NCBI RefSeq assembly: GCF_021491375.1
Contig: NZ_JAKEVY010000004.1
Span: 434,001 to 498,000, forward strand
Length of the DNA stretch: 64,000 bases
From: Flavihumibacter fluminis
GTDB lineage: Bacteria; Bacteroidota; Bacteroidia; Chitinophagales; Chitinophagaceae
Direction: 5' to 3'
The position numbers and the translations under genes are program-made. Below are positions 34,158 through 41,909 of the stretch, in pieces. The notes below the pieces were generated by a model that did not search any database, was not told the origin of the DNA, and was given only the letters and a program-made list of their open reading frames with translations. Positions within the stretch are counted from its first letter, which is position 1. Every line of letters begins with the position of its first letter.

Positions 34158-34547
34158 TCAGATCTTTCTATACTCATCAAATTGACGTATGTAATCATCT
34201 GCATTATAAAATGAAGACGACAAGTGTAAAGAAATAGAATTAGTGGAGAAGTTTTCCATATGCCTCCATGTATTAGGAGGCAAATACAGACCAAAATAAG
34301 ACCTGTTTAAATGATACTTTTTTTGAGTACTATTTTTTTCAGTGATAACTACATCAAAACTACCACTCAAAGCAATAATCAATTCATGTTGTGTTTTGTA
34401 CGCATGTCCACCTCTGATTTCACCTCCGGGCACATCATACATCCAGAAAACCCTTTTAACTGGAAAAGGTAATTGATCCGGATTCTGTATAAATGTAAGA
34501 TTACCTCTTGGATCAGCAATTTTAGGTAATTCAATAATTCTTATCAC
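34158..34547 (-). CDS. FdtA/QdtA-like dTDP-sugar 3,4-ketoisomerase (copy 1)
   Basis: 129 residues from a GTG. Opening IIELPKIADPRGNLTFIQ and MYDVPGGEIRGGHAYK are close to FdtA/QdtA, but the second active-site position is Tyr (H48, Y50) where copy 2 has His. WRHMENFS near residue 100 is also conserved. May have altered specificity or be a non-catalytic partner. rmlA and rmlB, needed to make the substrate dTDP-4-keto-6-deoxyglucose, are not in the window and must be elsewhere. Confidence 0.78.
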   Translation of the reverse strand: MIRIIELPKIADPRGNLTFIQNPDQLPFPVKRVFWMYDVPGGEIRGGHAYKTQHELIIALSGSFDVVITEKNSTQKKYHLNRSYFGLYLPPNTWRHMENFSTNSISLHLSSSFYNADDYIRQFDEYRKI

Positions 34548-34556
34548 GATAATAAA

Positions 34557-36932
34557 TTAAGATCGCTTAAAAAAGCGCAACATTTTGGTATAAAAAGTGG
34601 AAGTTATTTTCTTTTGATCTGAATGATAACCATATCCGTATCCATAACCATAGCCATAACCGTATCCATATCCATAACCTACAAGCCTTTTTAATGGAAT
34701 ACCATTAAACACGATATTAATAGTTGGCAGACCACCCTTCTCATTCAAACCACTGATTAAATCACCATAGCTTCTTTCAGTATAGTTTGATCGTATTATA
34801 TACAGGCAAGTATCAGCATATTGTCCTAATAATCTGGCATCAGTAACCATTCCAACGGGAGGTGCATCAATTAATACATAATCAAAATTGCTCTTCAGAT
34901 AATTGAATAAAATCTCCATTCTTTCATTCAGAATCAGTTCTGCAGGATTTGGAGGAAGTGGACCAGCACCAATTACGAACAAATTAGGAATTTTCTTTAC
35001 TACCCGAACAATCTGCTCCTTCTCAATATTTCCTGATAAATAGTTACTGATTCCATTTTCTCTATTGAGACCCAAATATTGAATCACTTTTGGTTTTCTT
35101 AAATCGAGTTCAACAATTACAACACTTTTTCCAGTTTGAGCTAAACTGATAGCTAGATTAACCGAAACAAAACTTTTGCCTTCTCCACTCTTTGATGAAG
35201 TAAATAAAATTGTCTGACTCGAATCGCCTTTTTTCAAAAATGAAATATTTGTTCTTAATTCTCTAAACTGTTCATTTATGATATCCCGTTTATTCTCTTT
35301 GACTACTATACCTTCTTCGCGATCAGCATCTGGAATAAAAATCAACTCTCCAACAACCGGCATTAGCAAATCTTCCTCAATTTCTTTTCTATACAAATAG
35401 CGCGGATTTGCAAACTCCATTAAGTAAACATAAGCTAGAACAATTGCAAAAAAGAATGACCAACTTATCAAATGAGCTAATAATGCTTTTGGTTTTTCAA
35501 TGCCAAAGGTTATTGGCTGATCAATTATCCTATTATTTGGAACAACTGAAGCATATTGAATAGCAGCCTCCTCTCTCTTTTGTAACAAAAAAGTATAAAT
35601 AGTATTCTTTATAGATTGTTGCCTGCTAATATCAAGCAGCATGCGTTCTTTTTGCGGAATTCTTTTAAGCGCCATTTCTCTGTTTAAAGCGCTTGACCTG
35701 ATTCCTGCACGAGTCTTTTGCAATGATGACTCAAGATTATTAATGCTTTCTAATATACTTGGCTTAAGTTTTGCTATTGAACTTTCAATAATTTCAATTT
35801 TGGGATTTTTTATCCCAGTCATCTGCTTAGCGCTCTCTAATTCAAATTCAGCTTGAAACAACTGATTCAACAATTCTATTAAAACCGGATCAGATAATCC
35901 CAAAGTAGCGGGCGCGGGGGCTTTCTCGTCATTTCGCTTTGTTACATACTTTCTTAAATCTTTTAATACCAATAATTGGACATCAATTTGTGCTGCTTGT
36001 TGATCTAATTCGCTTACCTGGTTTAAGAATATTTGTCCTTCTGCTGATAAATCAACAACTCCTTCTTTACGCTTAAACGATTCCAGATCTTTTTCAACAT
36101 TTGTCAATTCAGAGGCAACAAGAGATAGTCTCTCATCAACAAAGTCAAGGGTATTTTGCCCAATTCTTCTTTTAAATCCAACATAGTTTTTGCTGTATTC
36201 TTCTAGGAGCGTATTTAAGATATCAATTGCACGCTCAGGCTGTGTTTCCATCATAGTTATGTCTACTATGGAGGATTGTGATGTTATTGGATTAACAGAT
36301 AGCTTTGATTTGAATTTTGATATGCTCTTATTTATTGTAGATACCTCTAATGTAATAGTTGATTCAGAAGAAACTGTCCCCGTTAAAGTCCAGCGGATTC
36401 TTCCAAAAGGACTCATTACTATACTATCAACCGGATACACTTTTCCTAAATACTCAATTTCTCCTTGAGTTGTTAGATTGACATTTCCTAAGTAAGTATC
36501 CTTAATTTTTTCAGGTTCGAAAATTTCCAACTTTATTGGAGATTGGCTTCCATAAACATCAGACACGCGCACTTTTCCAGACTTGGAAAAATTCGCACAG
36601 AGTGATATTTTTTTTACAACCTGGCCAATTAAATCTCTAGATTTTAGTATCTCAACTTCCTTTTCTATTTCATTGTATAACCCTGATCCATCTAATTGAA
36701 ACCTAAGTAAATTACTATTACTCTTTTCTTGATCATCATCATTAACAATTACCCTTGACTGTATTCTATATACTTTAGGGGTATACCTCAAATACAAGTA
36801 AGATGCAAAATAACTCAATGCTGCCGCAAGAATCAGCAATAGCCAATATGGAATTGACCTCCTAATTATTACATCAAGTGAAAGACCTTTATTTTGAGAT
36901 CTATTTATCGGTCCCAAGTGCTCTTTTGTCAA
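34557..36932 (-). CDS. Wzc-type polysaccharide co-polymerase and tyrosine autokinase (locus 1)
   Basis: 791 residues, TTG start at 36932. N-terminal Wzz domain with a first membrane helix (PYWLLLILAAALSYFASYLYL, about residues 30-50), a long periplasmic coiled-coil (about 230-450), a second helix (near 490), then the BY-kinase: Walker A SSKSGEGKS at 579-587, Walker A-prime IVELDLRKPK and Walker B YVLIDAPPVG. The tail has nine GlyTyr repeats (about 752-769) as tyrosine phosphorylation sites. Controls polymer length with Wza (36939-37727). The YwqE/CpsB-type phosphatase at 7334-8077 would reverse it. Confidence 0.9.
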   Translation of the reverse strand: MTKEHLGPINRSQNKGLSLDVIIRRSIPYWLLLILAAALSYFASYLYLRYTPKVYRIQSRVIVNDDDQEKSNSNLLRFQLDGSGLYNEIEKEVEILKSRDLIGQVVKKISLCANFSKSGKVRVSDVYGSQSPIKLEIFEPEKIKDTYLGNVNLTTQGEIEYLGKVYPVDSIVMSPFGRIRWTLTGTVSSESTITLEVSTINKSISKFKSKLSVNPITSQSSIVDITMMETQPERAIDILNTLLEEYSKNYVGFKRRIGQNTLDFVDERLSLVASELTNVEKDLESFKRKEGVVDLSAEGQIFLNQVSELDQQAAQIDVQLLVLKDLRKYVTKRNDEKAPAPATLGLSDPVLIELLNQLFQAEFELESAKQMTGIKNPKIEIIESSIAKLKPSILESINNLESSLQKTRAGIRSSALNREMALKRIPQKERMLLDISRQQSIKNTIYTFLLQKREEAAIQYASVVPNNRIIDQPITFGIEKPKALLAHLISWSFFFAIVLAYVYLMEFANPRYLYRKEIEEDLLMPVVGELIFIPDADREEGIVVKENKRDIINEQFRELRTNISFLKKGDSSQTILFTSSKSGEGKSFVSVNLAISLAQTGKSVVIVELDLRKPKVIQYLGLNRENGISNYLSGNIEKEQIVRVVKKIPNLFVIGAGPLPPNPAELILNERMEILFNYLKSNFDYVLIDAPPVGMVTDARLLGQYADTCLYIIRSNYTERSYGDLISGLNEKGGLPTINIVFNGIPLKRLVGYGYGYGYGYGYGYGYGYHSDQKKITSTFYTKMLRFFKRS
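34626..34679 (-). repeat. In-frame 6-bp repeat encoding nine Gly-Tyr units
   Basis: Nine consecutive GGN-TAY codon pairs (minus strand) with third-position variation, at the end of the kinase gene. A 6-bp unit can change copy number without a frameshift, altering the number of phosphorylatable tyrosines. The varied codons argue against very recent slippage. Confidence 0.9.
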
Positions 36933-36938
36933 ATTATT

Positions 36939-37727
36939 TTATTTTGTAAGACTAATAATTATGGCAACAATAGATAAAGCTCCACTTGCCACCGTCAAAA
37001 ATTGAGGCAATCTCTCTCTGGCAAAAAACCTTGCAGGTGCTGGCTCTACATAAACCACATCATTGGTTCTTAAATAATAATATGGTGAATTCACGATTTC
37101 CCGAGACAATAGATCAACCCTGCCAAACTCTCGTTTGCCTTCAATTTCCCTTAAAACCAAAACCTCATTCCTCCTGCCAAAGATTGTTAAATCTCCAGCC
37201 ATTCCAATAGCTTCAAGAATCGTCATTCTTTCTGTAGGTATTGTATATGTGCCAGGTTTTGAAACCTCTCCTAATACAGTAACCCGATAATTCATGAACC
37301 TAACATTAACAATCGGATCTTTTGTATAATCAGAAAATGCTTTTTGCAAATATTCTTCTAACTGAATTCTTGTTAAACCAACTGCCTTAATTTTACCAAC
37401 ATAAGGCATTTTTATTGTACCATCTGCTTCTACCAAATAACCCAATATTTGAGCGCCGCCCTGTTGCATCATTGCTCCGCCACCAGCACCTACCATACCC
37501 ATAGCTGAATTCAATGCAATTAAATCAGCCGCATTTGGCCCACCAACGGTTATCCACAATTGATCATTTTTTTGAATTGGGGTTTCAAATTCCAACTTAG
37601 AATTTAGCAAACTGCTCAAATTCGCAGTATCACCCTTCGTGTTATTCAGATAGACAATATCTCGCGAAGAAGTACAGCCAACTAAGCTGATGAAAACAAT
37701 TATTAGTAAAAAAGCTATTCTATTCAT
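36939..37727 (-). CDS. Wza-type outer-membrane polysaccharide export lipoprotein (locus 1)
   Basis: 262 residues. Lipoprotein signal peptide with lipobox SLVGC (Cys18). Poly_export and SLBB domains: GYLVEADGTIKMPYVGKIKAVG (about residues 95-120), VTVLGEVSKPGTY (about 150-162) and SPYYYLRTNDVVYVEP. The C-terminal helix (FLTVASGALSIVAIIISL) would form the outer-membrane part of the multimeric channel. Directly precedes wzc (6 bp). Confidence 0.9.
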   Translation of the reverse strand: MNRIAFLLIIVFISLVGCTSSRDIVYLNNTKGDTANLSSLLNSKLEFETPIQKNDQLWITVGGPNAADLIALNSAMGMVGAGGGAMMQQGGAQILGYLVEADGTIKMPYVGKIKAVGLTRIQLEEYLQKAFSDYTKDPIVNVRFMNYRVTVLGEVSKPGTYTIPTERMTILEAIGMAGDLTIFGRRNEVLVLREIEGKREFGRVDLLSREIVNSPYYYLRTNDVVYVEPAPARFFARERLPQFLTVASGALSIVAIIISLTK

Positions 37728-37730
37728 TTT

Positions 37731-38690
37731 TCATGATTTAACTTGAATAGCATGACTCCAATTTATCGTCTGCTCAATTCCTTGTTCTAAGGTTTTCAAA
37801 ATAGTATACTTTAATTTCATTTTTGCTTTGCTTATCTCAGCAAGACTTTGTAAAATATCACCATTGCGCACAGGACCATATATCGGTTGTATTTCAATCT
37901 CACATAACTTACAAATCAACCGCCACAATTCATTCAAACTCGTTGTTTGTCCGCAGGCAATATTGAAAACCTCATGCGTGCCAGGCTGTTCAAATTCGAA
38001 TAACGCATTCAGGTTAGCATTGACTACGTTTTCAACATAAGTGAAATCTCTTGTAATACTTCCATCTCCATTTATTACTGGAGCTTTTCCTTCCAACGCC
38101 GCTTTTACAAATAAAGGAATTACTGCAGCATAGGCCCCGTTTGGATCCTGGCGCGGACCGAACACATTGAAATAACGAAATCCAACTAACTGAATTCCAT
38201 ATTGACGTGCATAAGCCTCTGCATATAATTCATTCGCCATTTTTCCTGCAGCATACGGCGATAATACACGCCCTGTTTTTGTTTCCACCTTTGGACTATC
38301 AGGCAAATCCCCATAAACCGATGATGAAGAAGCATATGTCATCTTTTTTATACCACCCCCCCGTGCAGCATCCAGGATATTCAAAAAACCATTCACATTT
38401 ACATCGTGGGTGGTCGCTGGGTCCTTGATACTTCTCGGTACAGATCCTAATGCAGCCTGGTGGCTTATCATGTCCATTCCGGTTGCAGCTTTCGTACAAT
38501 CAGCTACCGACCTGATATCGCCTTCAATAAATTCGAAACGATCATCCTCCTTAAAGGCTTCAATATTTTTTAAATACCCCGTACTTAAATTATCCAACAC
38601 CCGAACACCTGTAACATCTCTCCGCTTTAACAGGCCTTCCACTATATGACTCCCGATAAAGCCGGCTCCTCCTGTTACTAATAACTTCAT
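37731..38690 (-). CDS. UDP-HexNAc(A) 4-epimerase (TviC/WbpP-like SDR)
   Basis: 319 residues. Extended SDR: LLVTGGAGFIGSHIVEGL (residues 3-20), HQAALGSVPRS, and YxxxK catalytic motif in SPYAAGKMANELYAE, then FRYFNVFGPRQDPNG. This WbpP/TviC subgroup interconverts UDP-GlcNAc(A) and UDP-GalNAc(A). Gap of 22 bp to the dehydrogenase gene upstream, which is of the WbpO/TviB type, so the pair probably makes UDP-GalNAcA. Confidence 0.88.
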   Translation of the reverse strand: MKLLVTGGAGFIGSHIVEGLLKRRDVTGVRVLDNLSTGYLKNIEAFKEDDRFEFIEGDIRSVADCTKAATGMDMISHQAALGSVPRSIKDPATTHDVNVNGFLNILDAARGGGIKKMTYASSSSVYGDLPDSPKVETKTGRVLSPYAAGKMANELYAEAYARQYGIQLVGFRYFNVFGPRQDPNGAYAAVIPLFVKAALEGKAPVINGDGSITRDFTYVENVVNANLNALFEFEQPGTHEVFNIACGQTTSLNELWRLICKLCEIEIQPIYGPVRNGDILQSLAEISKAKMKLKYTILKTLEQGIEQTINWSHAIQVKS

Positions 38691-38712
38691 TCTTTATTCT
38701 TAATCTTATTTA

Positions 38713-39987
38713 TTACAATCTCGCATCTGCTACTCCAAGTGGCAACACAGCTTTTACATCGTACAAGACACCATTCGACTTCAATTTCGAGCGCCAATCG
38801 GTTCCGTTCAGGAATTGCTTATGAGCTACCGCAAGGATAACACCATCGTAATCCTGACCCAATTCGGCAGCATCCGTAAAGATATCGTATCCATACTCAT
38901 GCACCACTTCCTCCTTGCTTGCCCATGGATCGTAAATGTCAACATCCACTCCCTGATCCCTTAAATGATAAACAATATCCACCACTTTGGTATTCCGGAT
39001 ATCCGGACAATTCTCTTTAAATGTCAGTCCCAAAATCAGCACTTTTCCTCCTACAACCGGTAACCCCCTGCGGTTTAAATGGCGTATCACCTGTAATACT
39101 ACATACTCTCCCATCCCATCATTGATTCTGCGACCCGCCAATATAATCTCCGGATGATACCCCGTTTCCTGTGCCTTTTGCGCCAAATAATAAGGATCCA
39201 CCCCAATGCAATGGCCACCTACCAATCCGGGTTGGAATGGCAGAAAATTCCACTTGGTACCCGCCGCTTCCAGTACCGCACGGGTATCAATATTCAACCG
39301 GTTGAAAATCTTGGCCAGCTCATTTACAAAGGCAATATTGATATCACGCTGGGCATTCTCTATTACCTTGGCAGCTTCCGCAACCCTGATGGATGCCGCC
39401 TGGAAGGTTCCTGCTGTAATGATGGAGCAATACAAATCATTTACTTCGGCCGCCACTTCCGGAGTAGAACCGGATGTGATCTTACGGATTTTAGTCAGTG
39501 TACGCTCTTTATCACCGGGGTTGATCCGCTCAGGAGAATAACCCGCAAAAAAATCTTTATTAAATGACAAACCGCTTACCTTCTCGAGAACGGGAACACA
39601 ATAGTCCTCCGTTACTCCCGGGTAAACGGTTGATTCATAAATAACGATATCGCCCTTCTTCAATACTTTCCCCACAGTTTCACTGGCTTTTTTCAATGGA
39701 GTCAGATCCGGCTGGTTATACCGATCCACCGGCGTAGGTACTGTAACAATAAAGCGGGTACAATCCTTGAGGTCATCCAGGTTGCAGGAAATTTGCAATT
39801 TCCCTTTTACCGCAGCCAGATCCTCATCGGATACTTCCAGGGTAAAATCCTTGCCTTCATTTAACTCGTTCACCCTTTTTTCGTTAATGTCGAAACCTAC
39901 GGTAGGGAATTTTTTGGCAAACTCCACAGCCAGCGGAAGGCCCACATAACCCAGGCCGATAACCGCAATTTTTCTGTCTGTATTCAT
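38713..39987 (-). CDS. UDP-HexNAc 6-dehydrogenase (TviB/WbpO-like)
   Basis: 424 residues. NAD-binding loop IAVIGLGYVGLPLAVEFAKK (residues 8-27), FIVTVPTPVD, the YESTVYPGVTED segment and the central FQPGLVGGHCIGVDPYYL with the catalytic cysteine. Oxidises C6 of a UDP-HexNAc to the uronic acid. The product UDP-GlcNAcA is also the substrate of the WbpB-like dehydrogenase in the same operon. First gene of the locus-1 operon; a 20-bp element shared with the locus-2 leader is 13 bp upstream of the ATG. Confidence 0.88.
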   Translation of the reverse strand: MNTDRKIAVIGLGYVGLPLAVEFAKKFPTVGFDINEKRVNELNEGKDFTLEVSDEDLAAVKGKLQISCNLDDLKDCTRFIVTVPTPVDRYNQPDLTPLKKASETVGKVLKKGDIVIYESTVYPGVTEDYCVPVLEKVSGLSFNKDFFAGYSPERINPGDKERTLTKIRKITSGSTPEVAAEVNDLYCSIITAGTFQAASIRVAEAAKVIENAQRDINIAFVNELAKIFNRLNIDTRAVLEAAGTKWNFLPFQPGLVGGHCIGVDPYYLAQKAQETGYHPEIILAGRRINDGMGEYVVLQVIRHLNRRGLPVVGGKVLILGLTFKENCPDIRNTKVVDIVYHLRDQGVDVDIYDPWASKEEVVHEYGYDIFTDAAELGQDYDGVILAVAHKQFLNGTDWRSKLKSNGVLYDVKAVLPLGVADARL

Positions 39988-40000
39988 GGTTGGTTTAAGT

Positions 40001-40025
40001 ATAGCTTCGCCTCCTCAGTCACATC
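40001..40025 (-). promoter_or_regulatory. 25-bp element shared with the upxY leader (24/25), copy at tviB
   Basis: Plus-strand ATAGCTTCGCCTCCTCAGTC (40001-40020) followed by ACATC. It recurs at 62483-62507, with C in place of A at position 21. Lies 13 bp upstream of the tviB ATG within the presumed 5' leader. Shared placement in both polysaccharide operon leaders suggests a regulatory RNA or DNA site. Confidence 0.6.
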
Positions 40026-40065
40026 AGGTGCAACCAGGGTAAAGTATAAACAATAGATTTTCAAT

Positions 40066-40083
40066 TGGCTACCAAGGTAGCCA
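40066..40083. promoter_or_regulatory. Perfect 18-bp palindrome TGGCTACCAAGGTAGCCA in the locus-1 leader
   Basis: 8-bp arms around AA. No T-run follows on either strand, so a binding site or RNA hairpin is more likely than a terminator. The half TGGCTACCA also occurs at 40903-40911, upstream of the response-regulator gene. Confidence 0.5.
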
Positions 40084-40149
40084 GCAATGCTAGTTCCCCC
40101 TTAAATCTGGTGATAATCAACAGGTTCCGGCATGCGTTTTTCGACCGTG

Positions 40150-40157
40150 CAAAAGTA
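40150..40157 (-). promoter_or_regulatory. Candidate -7 promoter box of the locus-1 operon
   Basis: Minus strand TACTTTTG matches TAnnTTTG exactly, in the spacer between the response regulator and tviB. No convincing -33 TTTG at 19-21 bp was found. If used, the leader would be about 155 nt and contain the palindrome and the shared element. Confidence 0.35.
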
Positions 40158-40214
40158 TTGCCACATATCCCTTCAATTACTACTCATTCAAGTAATATTG
40201 AACAAAAATACTAT

Positions 40215-40856
40215 CTAAAAATTCTTATTCAACACTTTGCTTATTAATTGACTCTTACTTTCGACGTTTAGTTTCTGATAGATTTTTTTCAGGTGGTGAT
40301 TAACGGTATAAACAGAGACAAACATCTTCTCTGCCAGTTCTTTATATGTTAATCCTTCTTGTAATAACAAAACCAGCTCCAATTCTCTTTTGGTCAGTCG
40401 TTTAGCCAGTTGGTCCTCCACCCTTCTACCAATATGTGTTACTACCCGCAATGCCGCTTTTGGGGATAAATAAGCTCCATCGCGGCAAACATCTACCACC
40501 GCCCGGTAAACTTCCGCTAACTGCCCAGGCTTTACCAGGAAGCCATTTGCCCCCAGTTTGAGGCTTTCAACCACTGCTTCCTGTCGGTCGTCTCCGGATA
40601 TTACCAGGATTTTCACCAATGGAAAGGCCCGCCGAAGCAGGCCTATTCCTTCCATACCATCTTTACCTGGTAATACCAGGTCCAATAAAATCACATCTGG
40701 ATTATCTTCCTGTTTCCCGTTCACCTCCCATTCCTCCAGGCTCTGAAAACTGAAGAGCAACTCAATATCATTGTAATGCGAGAAAAATTCCCGGTAATTT
40801 TCTAATAGGTAATTATTGTCTTCAATAATTCCAATTCGGATAAGGTCCCTATTCAT
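40215..40856 (-). CDS. LuxR/NarL-family response regulator
   Basis: 213 residues. Receiver domain (residues 5-125): acidic pair E12 D13, phosphoacceptor D59 in VILLDLVLPGKDG, and the conserved lysine in FLVKPG. Output domain: LTKRELELVLLLQEGLTYKE (about 150-169), then LAEKMFVSVYTVNHHLKKIY as the DNA-recognition region. No histidine kinase gene is adjacent. It lies between locus 2 (upstream) and the tviB promoter, 66 bp after fcl, so it is well placed to control locus 1 and possibly itself. Confidence 0.9.
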   Translation of the reverse strand: MNRDLIRIGIIEDNNYLLENYREFFSHYNDIELLFSFQSLEEWEVNGKQEDNPDVILLDLVLPGKDGMEGIGLLRRAFPLVKILVISGDDRQEAVVESLKLGANGFLVKPGQLAEVYRAVVDVCRDGAYLSPKAALRVVTHIGRRVEDQLAKRLTKRELELVLLLQEGLTYKELAEKMFVSVYTVNHHLKKIYQKLNVESKSQLISKVLNKNF

Positions 40857-40902
40857 ATCACTAAAATAAGGGAGAATCGGGCCAATCTTTAAAGAACTGG
40901 GC

Positions 40903-40911
40903 TGGCTACCA
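40903..40911. promoter_or_regulatory. Half-site TGGCTACCA upstream of the response-regulator gene
   Basis: Nine bases identical to one arm plus centre of the 18-bp palindrome at 40066-40083. Located 47-55 bp upstream of the response-regulator ATG (40856). May mark a binding site of that regulator (autoregulation). A chance match is possible. Confidence 0.35.
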
Positions 40912-40922
40912 TTATTTTTTGG

Positions 40923-41855
40923 TTATTTACCGTAATCTGCAACGAATTCTGCATAAACTTTTTGAAGCCCCTCTTCCAGTTCGATTTTATGCTTCCATCC
41001 AAACCCATGCAACTTGCTGACATCCATTAATTTACGCGGTGTTCCATCAGGCTTGGTCAAATCATGCTCGATTTCTCCTTCATAACCCACCACTTTTTTA
41101 ATTAACAAGGCCAGCTCCTTGATAGGGATATCATCCCCCACCCCAATATTTACCAGTCCGGGTTCATTGTAGTTTTCCATCAGGTAATAACAGGCATCTG
41201 CCAGATCATCCGCATGCAGAAATTCCCTTCTGGGTGTTCCCGTACCCCACATAGTTACCGAGGGTGCGTCCGCCACCTTTGCCTCATGAAACTTCCGGAT
41301 CAGTGCCGGTAATACGTGGCTGTTATTCAAATCATAGTTGTCATTCGGGCCATATAAATTGGTAGGCATCACCGAAATAAAATTGCAACCATACTGGCTG
41401 CGGTAGGCATCACATAATTTTATACCCGCAATTTTGGCAATGGCATATGGTTCATTCGTAGGCTCCAGCTCCCCGGTCAGCAGGTATTCCTCCTTCAATG
41501 GCTGAGGCGCCAGTTTAGGATAAATACAGGAAGAGCCCAGGAACAGTAATTTCTTCACGCCGTTTACATAACTCTGATGGATCACATTGTTCTGGATCAT
41601 CAGGTTATCATACAGAAACTCTCCGCGAAAGGTATTGTTTGCATGAATACCGCCCACTTTTGCGGCTGCCAAAAACACATAATCCGGTTTCTCTGCCGCG
41701 AAAAAATCTGCCACTGCCTGCTGATTCCTTAAATCCAGCTGCGCCGAGGTACGGGTTATAAAATTAGTAAAGCCTGCGGCTTGCAGTCTTCTCTGAATCG
41801 CCGATCCTACCATCCCTCTATGCCCCGCTATATAAATCTTACTTGTTAACTCCAT
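40923..41855 (-). CDS. fcl: GDP-L-fucose synthase
   Basis: 310 residues from the ATG at 41855; the longer frame to 41888 is read through the heptad array. SDR motifs: [18 protein letters not shown] (about residues 7-24), SSCIYP, and YxxxK in [15 protein letters not shown]. Epimerises and reduces GDP-4-keto-6-deoxymannose to GDP-L-fucose. Follows gmd in the same operon, with a 54-bp spacer holding five 7-nt units. The two genes imply L-fucose in the locus-2 polymer. Confidence 0.95.
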   Translation of the reverse strand: MELTSKIYIAGHRGMVGSAIQRRLQAAGFTNFITRTSAQLDLRNQQAVADFFAAEKPDYVFLAAAKVGGIHANNTFRGEFLYDNLMIQNNVIHQSYVNGVKKLLFLGSSCIYPKLAPQPLKEEYLLTGELEPTNEPYAIAKIAGIKLCDAYRSQYGCNFISVMPTNLYGPNDNYDLNNSHVLPALIRKFHEAKVADAPSVTMWGTGTPRREFLHADDLADACYYLMENYNEPGLVNIGVGDDIPIKELALLIKKVVGYEGEIEHDLTKPDGTPRKLMDVSKLHGFGWKHKIELEEGLQKVYAEFVADYGK

Positions 41856-41874
41856 TTTTTCATTATTTTTCTTC

Positions 41875-41909
41875 GTCTCACATCTCACATCTCACGTCTG
41901 ACGTCTCAC
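41875..41909 (-). repeat. Array of five 7-nt units, GTGAGAC type, between gmd and fcl
   Basis: Plus-strand units GTCTCAC, ATCTCAC, ATCTCAC, GTCTGAC, GTCTCAC. It begins right after the gmd stop codon (TAG at 41912-41910), as at the end of the ECF sigma gene. Confidence 0.85.

Noticed and set aside
34154-34294. Extended frame before the second FdtA-like gene
   Set aside because: It reads through the first ketoisomerase gene in another frame; the ATG at 34153 is just past that gene's stop.
38713-39987. UDP-glucose 6-dehydrogenase (Ugd)
   Set aside because: The sequence order and the neighbouring TviC/WbpP-type epimerase favour the HexNAc-specific WbpO/TviB group.
40066-40083. Rho-independent terminator of the response-regulator gene
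   Set aside because: The 18-bp palindrome has a 2-nt loop and no T-run on either strand.
41856-41888. N-terminal extension of GDP-L-fucose synthase
   Set aside because: Again a read-through of a GTGAGAC array; the ATG at 41855 gives the usual [11 protein letters not shown] start.
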